64,000 bases of DNA from Megaustenia siamemsis. Taxonomy: Eukaryota > Mollusca > Gastropoda > Stylommatophora > Ariophantidae. This document shows positions 44,461 to 55,345 of the stretch, piece by piece. Where the stretch lies: NCBI GenBank assembly GCA_032433765.1, contig JAVIAB010000092.1:106880279-106944278 (forward strand), written 5' to 3'. A program made the translations under genes and the position numbers. Below the pieces are notes generated by a model, which ran no database searches, was not told the DNA's origin, and was given only the letters and a program-made list of their open reading frames with translations. Numbering within the stretch: the first letter of the stretch is position 1; each line of letters begins with the position of its first letter.

Positions 44461-45317
44461 CGTACACAACAACCGTGTGCCTCGTCTAAATTCGCCAAAG
44501 AGGGGCCAATCAAGTTTGTAGCAAAGTCTAGTTTATGCAGCTCACATAATTTGTTAAACTTCAACTTAGGTCAGACATCTTGTAAATAAATTCTTGATGT
44601 GATAAAGCTAATATCTTCACAATACTTTGAATTTCTTTAATGAGATAATGTTTGTGTAACTCCACTTTCTGATGCATTTACAAAAGGCATGATAACAGTG
44701 TTTTAGTATTTTCTTTTGCTGAAATTGTTCACTTCTCTCGCACGTTCTTTTTAATTGTCTCATAAATGAAGTCAAAGATTAAGTGCCTCGATGGAACTGA
44801 TTTACGTCCATGTTATTGTGCTTCTGCTTCGTTCTGTCCTAAATACTTTATGAGATAAATTAGAAAGCCATTTATGATAATTTCTTGTGAAAGGAATATA
44901 CTAAGACAATTATATATATATGTATATATATATATATATGTATATATAACGATGAGAAACTTGTTTCTGCAGTGTTCTCATAACCTAACTAAACTCACGT
45001 CGAAAATCACACAAAAGAATACATTTTAAAGAACAAACAGAAATTGAGGGAATGATGAAATAGGAACAATGATAAGAAATTACGCGAAGGATAGGCCCCA
45101 AGACACGCTGAAGAATAAAAAAAATGGTGGGTTGGAAGAGAGACCGAAATTAGCACATTCAGAGAAACAATCTAGCTGAGCGTTCTTCTAATGCCAGCAT
45201 GGGCATCTCGTTGTATGACGGGAAAGGCAATCAATAGATAATATCTCATACACGATCAACGATTTATGTCTGTTTATAGAAGAATCTTCACAATATATCA
45301 TGTTAGAAGTATAAGAG
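44461..45317. other. No recognisable gene; AT microsatellite at 44908-44948
   Basis: TATATA-rich tract interrupted by TGTATA. Otherwise nothing recognised. Confidence 0.6.
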
Positions 45318-45513
45318 TTAAATACTTACTGGTAAAAGGGCATGAGTAGAATGATTAGAATACTTACTGGTAAAAGGGCATGAGTAGAATGATTAGAATA
45401 CTTACTGGCAAAAGGGCATGAGTAGAATGATTAGAATACTTACTGGTAAAAGGGCATGAGTAGAATGATTAGAATACTTACTGGCAAAAGGGCATGAGTA
45501 GAATGATGTGAAT
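45318..45513 (+). repeat. 38-bp minisatellite, left half
   Basis: The unit begins GAATACTTACTGGTAAAAGG, period 38, with about five near-identical units up to the SINE insertion point. Confidence 0.93.
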
Positions 45514-45774
45514 AATAAAAAAAAGTAAAGTACCCCCGTCACGCCAAGTGGCGTATAGGTGATATGGTGTTAGTGACCATAAATTTTACAGACCTTCAGC
45601 ACATGATTTTTGGGGTAATGAGGTCAGTATTACGTCCGTGCCGCTTTACTTTCCCAGAAAAAAATCCGGTACCCATTAAAGGCTGGGTGAACCCGGAAGC
45701 TGTCGGTTGGGATCGAACCCTACCTCTTGTCCTCTGTAGTCCAGTTCACTAACCACTGCGCTATCGCGACTCCC
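45514..45774 (-). mobile_element. S1 SINE inserted in the 38-bp array, 12-bp target duplication
   Basis: Minus-strand S1: head at the right end (GGTTAGTGAACTGGACTACA region, B box GGTTCGATCCC reversed near 45712), body to the left, A-rich end at 45514-45523 seen from the plus strand. The direct repeat aatgatgtgaat lies at 45502-45513 and 45775-45786 and is itself part of an array unit, proving that the insertion came after the array formed. Confidence 0.93.
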
Positions 45775-45960
45775 AATGATGTGAATACTTACTGGTAAAA
45801 GGGCATGAGTAGAATGATTTGAATACTTCCTGGTAAAAGGGCATGAGTAGAATGATGTGAATACTTACTTGTCAAAGGCACAAGTAGAAAGATTTGAATA
45901 CTTCCTGGGAAAGGGACAGGTAGAGAGGGTTGTAGAATGATGTGAATACCTACTAGTAGA
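45775..45960 (+). repeat. 38-bp minisatellite, right half
   Basis: The array resumes after the SINE (ACTTACTGGTAAAAGGGCAT) and decays over three or four units, with loss of bases and changes such as TTCCTGGGAAAGGGACAGG. Edge units are more diverged than central ones. Confidence 0.85.
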
Positions 45961-46374
45961 AAGAATAGATTGAAGAATTGTAATAATCACAGGGACAAGT
46001 AAAAGGACCTGAATACTCTCTGACTTAAAGAAAAAAATTGAAGAACCAGAATACTTAATGCTAGATAGAATATTTAAAATTTACATGTTTCATGATCTGA
46101 GCAACTACAGATAAAATGGACAAGTAGTAAGAAGAAAATGTACTGCTGTAAGGGACGAGCTGTAAGAAGGATACGATTGGCGTGATACGTATTTTAAATG
46201 CTATCAGAAAGACAAACAAATGGACTAATTAGTTGGTGTCACCTTGTTTATTTCATAAACTGAACATTATCATGTTTTATTTTGAACGTCGCCATCGTCT
46301 ATATTTGAACACCACTGTCTTATGTCAGTATAATCTACCAATTAAAATATTCACTGTCAAAGACTTCATAAAAC
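45961..46374. other. No recognisable feature
   Basis: Decayed remnants of the 38-bp unit may extend to about 46160. Nothing else recognised. Confidence 0.4.
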
Positions 46375-46610
46375 TGTACTCATCATTATCAGATTCGTGT
46401 TGCTGGCGTAGGTGATCATGTTTCTCCACATCTTTTAATCTCTACATTTGTTGATCAATTCTTGTATTGACTTCAAACTAAAATGTTCTCTTAAACTGTT
46501 TGGTGTCATTTGTCTCTATTTCCTGAACTCCTTTTTCCCTCTCTTGTACCTGTTGTTACAATATATTCCGGGGTTGCTCCCTTCTCACAACATTGCCAAG
46601 AAAATGTATA
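46375..46610 (-). mobile_element. RTE-B C-terminal fragment
   Basis: Starts with ATCATTATCAG (reversed tail) and GCTGGCGTAGGTGATCATGT, the signature of the RTE-B end, then follows the C-terminal coding region to the LExxVTTG motif (reversed, near 46555-46590). Frames are broken. Confidence 0.8.
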
Positions 46611-47339
46611 GCAACTTTTAATCTCCATGAAATATTTTTCATTATAACCAGCCAGCAATAAGCGAATACGGCTTTCCACCATTGGCTAAATCTGAACGAT
46701 TTTCCACTAATTTATCGCAGTCTCCAGGGAGGTAAGTGCATATTCTTTTCTAAAGTGCTTCTAAGACATAAGTCAGAACACATTTGGTTCTCTCCCGTTG
46801 GTCATTTTCCAAATACGATTTAATTTCCAGAATCAGAAAAATATTCTTTTCACGGATTACTGAAAGGATGACGTTGTTCAGAGCTGGTGCCTGTATGAGC
46901 GCATGGAAGATCTAATCATACGATGCAAGATGTATAGCAAGCGGGCAAATAGCCATTCATCACGGGAAGATAAAAGCTACGTCTGAGATAGTCTACGGAT
47001 ATTGGCTCAACGATTGCAGTATCGCCTTAATAAGTTGGAAGCGGTTTGTACAGTGCGAAGTATAGAGAGCTGATGGGCTGTAGCAAAGGTTCTCAAATTA
47101 TTTGTTGTGAAAGTTGAATTATTCTTTTGCTGAATTTTAAGTACAATGTTTCTACTGTATGCAGGTTTGTTCTATATAGGTAAAGGTAATCCCGTAGTAA
47201 TTGTCTTTTGGTAGTGAAATGTTACTGACTTCATTGTACTAAACTTCATTAGGTGTGATGACCAGCTCCCTTCCTTGCTCCCCTCCAAGGGAAAACCTCT
47301 ACATCCGTTTAAAGAGACTTGGTGGGCCCCGAGAGTCGT
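46611..47339. other. No recognisable feature
   Basis: Nothing recognised. Confidence 0.5.
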
Positions 47340-47435
47340 TCAGGTCACAAACAACATTAATTGCTTGAACTACTATTCGAGCCCCGAGTCTTTATGTCGG
47401 CAGGCGAGTGCTCTAGCCACAATGATCTAACCTCA
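47340..47435 (-). mobile_element. tRNA-like SINE head
   Basis: On the minus strand, GTGGCTAGAGCACTCGCCTG fits an A-box region and GGGGCTCGAATAGTAG a B box about 35 bp later. No full cloverleaf and no intact acceptor stem are visible, so a SINE or tRNA relic is more likely than a working tRNA. Confidence 0.45.
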
Positions 47436-47689
47436 AGGATCAAGTCACTAACCACGTGACTGTGTTTTATACAAAACTGAAGAACTTGTTTTTAAATACT
47501 TGGTAAACAAAGATTGCTTGCTTATGCTAACTCTATATATAACACACGGATTTATGCTTTGTCTTTTAATCAACAAAGGTAGCGTACGCTATCATGTTTA
47601 ATCTATACATAACACTAAAGAATTGTGGTTTTTTTTAATTTAAATCAACTAAAATATTGTATGCTGTCATGTTCTCTCTGTGAATTCAC

Positions 47690-47935
47690 TGTCTGAATTG
47701 TGACTGGGTCGAGGCAAAAAGAAAACATAATGCACAAATCATAAAGAAACAACCAGGATATTGATGAGCCGGGTAATGAGAACATATTGTGAAAGCTGGA
47801 AAAAGTGAAGGAAAACTAGACAGTCTAAGAGCATGGCATGATAGGTATTGAACAAAATAATATTTTGTTGTAGCGGAAACATATGATCCACTACACCAAC
47901 ATGCGTGGTACATGATGAGGATGGTGATGTAGTTT
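47690..47935 (+). mobile_element. RTE-B C-terminal fragment
   Basis: Plus strand, broken frames: match to the VTTG, KRDRG, DSLxAWH and YANxxGT regions, ending GCGTGGTACATGATGAGGATG, with the stop in the tail. Confidence 0.65.
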
Positions 47936-48274
47936 AAATTATTAGCAGTGCCCCTTACCTCTAGACAATGTTCTCTTTATTGGGTTCTTAGAATTAACAG
48001 AATTAAAAGTAACATTTTATTATGAGAAACAACTGCTGATAGTTTCTAATAATTCTAAACCAACTGAAGAGGCACAATAAATAAGTTGATATCGGTTAGA
48101 CTAAATTCCACTTCTTCGGTGTGATCCAAGTTTTAGGTTAACCACATGAACCAAGTGAGTAGGAATAGAAAATATAAAGCCCAGTCTTAAGAAATATAAA
48201 GAAAGTATGTTGTATCTTGCCAAAATTCGTAATAATTTGCTGTAAATACGATATAGCACGATAAGGTTATTGTA
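47936..48274. other. No recognisable feature
   Basis: AT-rich, nothing recognised. Confidence 0.5.
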
Positions 48275-48508
48275 AAAAGTAAAAGTAAAGTACCCCCCGT
48301 CACGCCAAGTGGCGTATAGGGAAATATGGTGTTAGTGACCCTATATTTTACAGACCTTCAGCACATGATTTTTGGGGTAATGTGGTCGGTATTACGCCCG
48401 TGCTGCTTTTACTTTCCCAGAAAAAATCCGGTACCCATTTAAGGCTGGGTGAACCCGGAGCCGTCGGTTGGGATCGAACCCTACCCCTTGTCCGTAGTAG
48501 TCCAGTTA
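48275..48508 (-). mobile_element. S1 SINE, 5' truncated
   Basis: The body and B box (GGTTCGATCCC reversed near 48473) are intact, but the head stops at AACTGGACTAC, losing the A box. No clear target duplication. Confidence 0.82.
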
Positions 48509-48780
48509 TTGGCTTGTTTATTTTTCCCTGCCTTGTGTGTTTATCTGGCAACTTACATATTTTGCATGGTATCCCTCTTTGTTTTGAATTATACCTTTGT
48601 TTCAATCTTACAAACAATGATTCCAGAGATTTCAACTTCATAACAATAAAAATTGTGTAACTTGGATAGAGAATAATGTTTTCCAAAAGTATAGAAAATT
48701 GTTTTCCGATATTGGAGGTGAGTATAAAATAAACAACATTCTTTTAAACTTCTTAATGGCAAGTTGGTATCATTTTAGTT

Positions 48781-48960
48781 ATCATCACTTACCATGTCCA
48801 TGAGCGTAGGTGACAATGTTCATTCATTTATTCATGTCGTTCGTGTTACACTCATTCGCATTTGAAAAAGCAAAATCGTTCTCTTCATTTCCCTATTCTT
48901 CTCTTCTTTACTTATACTTCATATACCCCATTGGAAAGTCAAGGTATTTGCAAACTTCCA
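48781..48960 (-). mobile_element. Probable decayed RTE-B end
   Basis: ATCATCACTTACCATGTCCA then GAGCGTAGGTGACAATGTTC resembles the RTE-B tail and last codons on the minus strand. Similarity fades after about 48960. Confidence 0.45.
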
Positions 48961-49958
48961 GTTGTGGCACTTCCGGAGCCTCATCCAATGTTATGTAATA
49001 CCGTTGTAGAGATTCTGTAATGCTATCGTTCCCTCGTATTTTGTGTCTGCATGTGTTCTCCGTCCTTTGCTATTATTATAATATTTTCTGTCAAATGTCT
49101 TGCATTGTATGGAAACAGACGCTATTAATTCCCGATAAGCAAACGGTTTTATTTTATGTTCTGTTTCTTTGTGTAGTTTAATATGTGTTCTGCGTCATTT
49201 CTTTCTCTTGTAGTATATTTTCTAAAGTGTGTTATTATTATTGTGTTGTACAAATAGTCGGAAGACTGATTTGAAACACTGTATACATTTATAGCAAATA
49301 TATTGCTGGGTATTTATGACAATGAAAAAAAATTAATATAATTATGAAACAAATGCAATAGGATTAATAATTTTAGTTTCATTAATTATCAGAATCGAAA
49401 TAACCGTACTCGAACAGTCTCATTGGGACAGTGTCCACATCAGTTGATTTAAAGAATACGAAAAATGTTGGTTCCAGTTTCGAGATATTTAGACATATCC
49501 CTTATCTATCTTATTAATCTTCTTTCTAACTCTGCTAATGTTATATTGGAAGTCACCTCACTCTCTTACTTGACTATAGAGTCATTATTTGACATGCATG
49601 TTCTTATCTTAATGACAATCATTGAGTGACCGTTGCATGCTTTCCACTTTGTTAATTTATGCAACCACTCTATATGCCATTAAGTTGGAACATTGTCCAG
49701 ATCTCATGAATCTCCTAAACGTTAGTTCGACACGAGATCATAAAGAAATGTCTTCATTGCTCTTGTAAAGTCATGTCTCAGTTATCTGTTTTGAAAATGT
49801 AAAATTATAGATTTAGAAAATGATAATTCATTTCAACTAGTTTTAAAGCGACAAGATCGTTACCGTTTCAAGAAAACGTCTGCAAAAAGAAGCCGAATGA
49901 GAAAGTTGTTTTTAAATGAAAATAGCGACCACCAAAACAAAGATATTTGTTAAAATGT
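48961..49958. other. No recognisable gene
   Basis: AT-rich, with no coding frame of note and no repeat family that I recognise. Confidence 0.5.
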
Positions 49959-50225
49959 CATCATCATCAAGTACCGGGCCTTCTGGCGTAGGTGATCATG
50001 TCTCTCCACAACTTTCGATCTCGACAGTTATTTATCATTTCTGTTGTTGACCTTCTGCCAAGTCAATCTCTTAAGCTGTCTGGTATTTTTTCTCTTTAAT
50101 ATATTATGACCTCCAACTGTTATTTCAGGCATGCCCCTTATGGATCTTAAAATAATTTCACTATATATATATATTAAACAAATCTGGTGACAGAACGCAA
50201 CCTTGCATAACACCCTGTTTTATTT
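49959..50225 (-). mobile_element. RTE-B with internal deletion joining C-terminus to reverse transcriptase
   Basis: From the tail (ATCATCATCAAGTACC at 49959-49974) the minus strand covers the last 45 or so codons. At about 50095 it jumps directly to the reverse transcriptase region between motifs B and C. The minus-strand frame 50213-50028 reads SEIILRSIRGMPEITVGGHN and then LKRLTWQKVNNRNDK. Motif C and most of the C-terminal half are deleted. Confidence 0.8.
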
Positions 50226-50494
50226 TTAAAAATATAATTTGTAAAAAAAAAATTTTTTTAATTAATTAAAAAGTAAAAACGATTTTCATTTGTTCTAGAG
50301 CGAGTGATTTTACCAGGAGTGGTCAGGATATGCAGGTCTCGGATCTGTTGTTGCTCCCCAAAGACAAGATGGTCATTGCGCGATTGTTGTTTCCCGTTCG
50401 ACAACTATTGCTCCACTAAAAGCAGCATTTCATTTTCTAACAAAATTGTGAATTAAATTCATCAACGAAAAACATTATAGATTGAGGTCTAGTT
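50226..50494. other. No recognisable feature
   Basis: A/T runs, nothing recognised. Confidence 0.5.
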
Positions 50495-50650
50495 TGATAT
50501 GTATCTATCTATCTATCTATTGTCCTTTCGAGCCGAAAACGGAACATAGAGCACAACCACAAACTCAAAAACAGAAACCTTGCGTGCCAAATTGGCACAT
50601 ATTGCAGAGATAACTGCTTCTAAAATCTAGGGCTCGGTTTCCATAATAAT
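50495..50650 (-). repeat. rep-G with GATA tail
   Basis: The reverse complement matches 4893-5075: GGAAACxGxGCCxTAxATTTTAGA at the start, TGCCAxTTTGGCACGCAAGG, then CGAAAGGACAATAGATAGAT at the end. Orientation and tail agree with insertion by reverse transcription. Confidence 0.72.
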
Positions 50651-51280
50651 AGGCACTTTGACTTTTTTTCCAAAATAATTTCTAATAATTGAAACCAGTA
50701 TAGCTAAATAGCCCGCGACATGAGTAAAACAATGATACCTGAATCATATTTCTACGACAATTAGGAAAAAAGTTATGATTTTTTAAAGTGAATAATTACT
50801 CAAATGATGATACAAAGAAGAAAAAACCATAGCGCCAGATTTGGCATGCAAAAAAAAGTCAAATTTTAAAAAAGCCAAATTTTAAAAAAGCCAAATTTTT
50901 TTTAATTAAGTTGAAAATATTATCATTATATTTGGTGTACATTTTCAAAATAATCACTATATTATATTTGGTGTAAAAAAAAAATAATACCTTTTATTTG
51001 ATTTGCGTTAAAAATAAGTCATTTAAATTTATATATATATCAAAGTAACTGATATTAATAGGAATTGACGTCAAAATTAACAGTCATTCTCTGCAATTTA
51101 TGTAAGAATAATTATAAATTTCTATGATTCAATTCACATAAAAATAATACTAATGTTCTGCTAAAAAAGTCACATCATTATTGTTATTTTATATATAAGA
51201 AGTATAATTTTATTATTAATTTTTTTTTATTCATTTAAAAAAATATGTTTTTACAATATAAAAATAAACCAATAAGGTAT
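50651..51280. other. Very AT-rich DNA, nothing recognised
   Basis: Contains a short tandem AAAAAAGCCAAATTTTA motif near 50855-50900. No coding content. Confidence 0.5.
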
Positions 51281-52620
51281 CAGTGAATTAGACACATCAA
51301 TAGCAATTTATCATTGTTTATTTAAACTTTAAACAGACTTCACAAACAAACAAACGATGCTAAACAAAACAAACGTGCAAACAAAGAAAAAAAAATCACA
51401 TTTGGGGAAAAACATCAAAATTTTATTAAATAACCATTGTTTGATGTTATTTATCAAAATCCACAATATGCACCATTATAGGAACATACAAAGGGCATTT
51501 TAAAAATGACATTTATTGAAAACAGAAAAATAATACTGCAGGCTCCAGCAACTGTTAGATATTTATCAATGAATTCGTTTCAAGAAATTTGTTTATAAAA
51601 TATATAAACACTGGACATAAAATAAAAAAAACACATTTAAAATATCTTTACAATCATGTGATCTGAGTGATAAACTGGGGGATGGTAACATAATTATTTT
51701 AATTCTATATTAACGCTGCATAAATGCAATAGTTATCATTCTGAAATTTCCTTAAAAACAAGGACTCAAAAAATAATTAGACACTTCAATAGCTATTTAT
51801 CATTAGTTGTTCAATAAACATACATTATTTACCAGAGGTAGAAAAATTTTATGGAGACTTTACAATATGAGGCAATCTGGGCATCAGAGGGTGATCGTTT
51901 AAACAAACAAAAATATAACCATTGTTTGATGTTATTTATCAAAATCCACAATATGCGCCATTATAGGAACATGCAAAAATGGCATTTTAAAAATGACATT
52001 TATTGAAAACAGAAAAATAATACTGCAGGCTCCAGCAACTGTCGCTTTCGATGGCACTGGATAGGACACACACTACTGAGAGTATTACGCAACAGGCCCT
52101 TTTTTGAAATCCTCAGGGGAAGAGACAAAGAGGAAGACCAAGTAATTCTTGGAGAAGACAGATAGAGTTAGAGATGAAGATAATGGGGAAGACATGGAAT
52201 GATCTTAAAAGAATGGCAAAAAAACATAACGACTTGGAAAGTGTTTGTTGAAGACCTATGCTCCACTGGGAGCTAAAAAGGTAGAAGAAGAAGAAGATAA
52301 ACACTGTACACAAAGGAGCATGCAAAGGGCATTTTAAAAGCGTTTTTGAACGTTTGCAATCTTTAATGAATATTTTTCACATAAAAACATAGTAGAAAAG
52401 ATATAGGCTAATAGATATACGCTTTTGCGGTTTGCATAATTCAAAAAAAGAAACAAAAGATCTTAACAATCTTGTGAGCTGAGTGATAAACTGGGGAATT
52501 TTAACATAATTATTTTAATTCAAATTTAAAGCTGCATAGATGCAATAGTTATACTTCTGAAATTTTTTTTTTAAAAAAAAAGAAGCAAAATAAACACAAT
52601 TTTGTTAACTTAAAAAACCT
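51281..52620 (+). repeat. Complex region of long-period direct repeats
   Basis: Blocks recur in the same orientation at different spacings. TTGTTTGATGTTATTTATCA and its surroundings occur at about 51437 and 51922 (period about 485). GAGTGATAAACTGGGG with its flank occurs at about 51667 and 52478 (about 810). GGAGC/GGAACATxCAAAGGGCATTTTAAAA occurs three times. This looks like a decayed larger repeat or nested unknown element. No coding frame. Confidence 0.7.
52040..52310 (+). mobile_element. LINE C-terminal remnant of a further family, GAA tail
   Basis: Broken plus-strand reading: RFRWHWIGHTLL, GRDKEEDQVILGED, MGKTWNDLKR-like, KSVC-like and ENLCSTGS, ending in GAAGAAGAAGAAGATAA. This follows the order of a common RTE-like C-terminus, different from A, B and C. 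It interrupts the long-period direct repeats (51960-52039 precedes it, 52310 onward resumes them). Confidence 0.6.
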
Positions 52621-52799
52621 GACCACTAATGATGTTGTCTGGTGAATAACAAGGATTATCTGTCAACTAACTAAAAGACTGAACTTTTTACTAATGTTAT
52701 TGTCAACATGTAATGAACAATGTATGTCTAATGCTAATATGTATTATGAAAAACCACTTACATGGGATAATAACAGACACTAAACATACATACCATTTT

Positions 52800-53270
52800 T
52801 GACAATAGAAACAAGAAAAGAAACAGAATTATTAAATGTTAGGTAGAGCCAGTCTTAACATATGGATGTGAACACTGGGCAATAGGACAACAGACAAGAA
52901 AATCACTGGAGTCTGTAGAAATGTGGCTTTGCTGAAGAATGTTGAGAATACCATGGACAGTGAAGAAGAGTAATGAAAATGTTCTGAAAGATGTCAAAGC
53001 AAAAAGAGAGCTAATTTCCATTATTAAGAAGAAACAATCATCATTTTTAGGTCATGTAATGAGAAGAGAACAACTGGAATATATTGTAACAACTGGAAAC
53101 ATTGCGGGACGAAGAGATAGAGGGAAGCAAAGAGAAAAAAATAACAGACAGCTTAAGAGAATGGCTTGGCAGAAGGTCAACAACAGAAATGATAAATAGC
53201 TACCAAGATCGAAAGTTGTGGAGAGACATGATCACCTACGCCAGTAGGCCCGGTACTTGATGATGATGAG
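52800..53270 (+). mobile_element. RTE-B C-terminal copy with intact tail
   Basis: The frame 52939-53199 reads MLRIPWTVKKSNENVLKDV, KKKQSSFLGHVMRREQLEYI and VTTGNIAGRRDRGKQREK. After a frame change near 53145 the end is SLREWLGRRSTTEM, LWRDMITYASRPGT, and the stop is the first TGA of TGATGATGATGA. The upstream part lies in other frames. It is a good reference for the RTE-B C-terminus. Confidence 0.88.
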
Positions 53271-53396
53271 TTTTAACTAAATAGCTAACATTGTATGACT
53301 GTCGCATTCCGTCTAATTAAATCTATATATTTTCACTTACTAACGCACTCAAAGCCAGCATTTCTGGTCTTTAACTAACTTGGACTCTTGCATGTT
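53271..53396. other. Short spacer
   Basis: Nothing recognised. Confidence 0.5.
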
Positions 53397-53930
53397 TCAA
53401 TGAATTACAGGAATATAAATAACTTCCATCCAGGGTCCAGTCAGGAACTTGGAAAACATACCCAGGGCTTGAAGCTGAATCTGGGTGTCACCATCCATCA
53501 GCTGCTTATGGATAGCTTTTTTCAAAAAACTGTTCCTTTCTTTTAAGAATTCCAGGAAGGTGCTTCTTAAACAGTAAACAGTTGCTGCCATATGGAACAG
53601 AACATGAATTCTGTTCCCCACATACCTGAGGATGGTGCCAGATTTCAGGTTCTTACCCCGCAGGAATGTTTGTAATCCCTGTGGATCCCCAGAACCCTGT
53701 TTGTACCTTAATTTTGAAAGATTGTGGATCAAGTTTGAAACCACACAGCCTGTTGGGGTCGAAGTTGTACCCTTCCACTCACTGTCCAATCTTGCAAGCG
53801 TGAGCCTGGCTGCACTTGCCAGACCATCCAGAGGGTGGACATGACATTTCAGATCATAAATGCTAAGATTGTACCTCTCTTCAAGTCTCCGAACAACACA
53901 GTGACTTACAACGAGAAGCCTACAGAGAAG
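53397..53930 (-). CDS. Unrecognised open frame, about 178 codons, possibly transposon-derived
   Basis: The frame is open from about 53930 to the stop just before 53397. An internal Met lies at 53789, but reading continues upstream of it (VVSHCVVRRLEERYNLSIYD, then LKCHVHPLDGLASAARLTLA). Later come LRYKQGSGDPQGLQTFLRGK, YVGNRIHVLFHMAATVYCLR and LGMFSKFLTGPWMEVIYIP. Composition and lack of repeats look like real protein. It resembles long, widely scattered uncharacterised animal proteins that I associate with mobile elements, but I cannot name the family. It lies head to head with hAT-like debris at 53950. It is probably one exon-like piece or a truncated copy; no promoter or splice signals were tested. 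Confidence 0.5.
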   Translation of the reverse strand, partial: LLCRLLVVSHCVVRRLEERYNLSIYDLKCHVHPLDGLASAARLTLARLDSEWKGTTSTPTGCVVSNLIHNLSKLRYKQGSGDPQGLQTFLRGKNLKSGTILRYVGNRIHVLFHMAATVYCLRSTFLEFLKERNSFLKKAIHKQLMDGDTQIQLQALGMFSKFLTGPWMEVIYIPVIH

Positions 53931-53949
53931 TGTTTAAAGTCATGAATAC

Positions 53950-54380
53950 ACCTACAGCTTATTAAACAAGCTGAACTGCCCCGCTTCCATTTGAAAAGCC
54001 TTCCTCTACTCGGTCGCTTGTGCGTGGCAAAGTTATGTTTAATATTTTGATGAACTGGAAAGAGCTGAGTGCTTACTTTATTAATGCTGAACCAGCTCAC
54101 TCAAAATTAGACACAAAGTTTAAAGCAAGATTGTTGAAAGAAATGGTGCTAGATTACAACAATTACTTGTTCTTTGTGTTTGCAACACCCGTAGTCCAGG
54201 AGTTTGAAATGATGAACAGCCTTTTTCAACAAACTAAAGCTGATCCACCTCTATCATGAACTACATTTACAAGTCTTCAAAGCAGACTATATCATGCAAA
54301 CGGACATTTAAAAAATGTTGATCAAGTTGATTTTGAAGTAAAATTGTTAACAGGAATATTAGCAGTTCCTTAAAATTATT
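53950..54380 (+). pseudogene. hAT-like transposase C-terminal debris
   Basis: The frame 54020-54259 reads RGKVMFNILMNWKELSAYFI, LKEMVLDYNNYLFFVFATPV and FEMMNSLFQQTKADPP. This resembles the C-terminal region of hAT-derived proteins (a WxxLxxYF segment, then LxPxxxExxxxNxLFQ). Continuation (ELHLQVFKADYI) is in another frame, so at least one frameshift is present. No dimerisation domain is seen downstream. Assignment is by pattern only. Confidence 0.4.
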
Positions 54381-54924
54381 TGTTCCTTGTATTAAACTGG
54401 ATTTGGAGCATTAAATATGATGTGATTATGTCAAAAATGTTTGGCTTTTTTAGCAGTTTTTTGGCCTTATATCAAAATTTCCATCTGTCAACCCTGGTGG
54501 CAGGCACTGTTAGATTGACTCCAATTCCAGGAAAAAAAAATTATTCACCGTTTTATAATTATTTAAATTTAACTGCACATTTAATCATGGTCATTCATTC
54601 TCATCCTTCTTAATCTTCATATCTTATTATAATAATATAAACCATACATTTTATTTTGATACATTAAAAACATAATAATTATATAATATTAAATGATTAA
54701 TGAATTATTATTCTATTATATATATAATTATTATATTAATCATAATTAATGATTAATGTATTGTGCTTCAATGCAATAATTGGGAATATTTATTAATATT
54801 AGGCAACTGGAAATACTACATTTTAAATTTACTATAACTAGTTATACAGTTGAGTGAGTTAGAGGCACATGATGATGGTTGAAGAGACCAAGTAACAAAC
54901 ATGGGGAAAACCGGAAATTTCGGG
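54381..54924. other. AT-rich, nothing recognised
   Basis: Long runs of TTATTATA near 54640-54770. No element identified. Confidence 0.5.
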
Positions 54925-55345
54925 GTGATGGTGTGGTCGTTCAAATGCCAATAATTTCAAATAGCGCTGACAGATCAATTAAAAATTTCCCACAAATATG
55001 TAAAATTGGTTTTACAATCAGGTTGTCTTATTATTTCCTTTCAATCGGTGCAGTGTTTTAGTCTGCTTTGACTTAAAGGTCGACAGTGGAAATAGTCGCC
55101 GATCGCCCATGCTTATCAATGGGGAAATTTTATAATAATGGTGTGGTCGTTCAAATGCCAATAATTTCAAATAGCGCTGACAGATCAATTTAAAATTTCC
55201 CACAAATATCTGAAATTGGTTTTACAATCAGGTTGTCTTATTATTTCCTTTCAATCGGTGCAGTATTTTAGTCTGCTTTCACTTTAAAGGTCAACAGCGG
55301 AAATAGTCGCCGATCGCCCACGCTTGCCGATGGAGCAAGCATATT
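54925..55345 (+). repeat. 210-bp tandem duplication, two units
   Basis: GTGTGGTCGTTCAAATGCCA begins at 54931 and again at 55141, and similarity continues for the whole 200-bp unit (ATAGTCGCCGATCGCCCA near each end). The units differ by scattered substitutions and small gaps, so this is an old local duplication or a dimer of a satellite-like unit. Confidence 0.9.
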
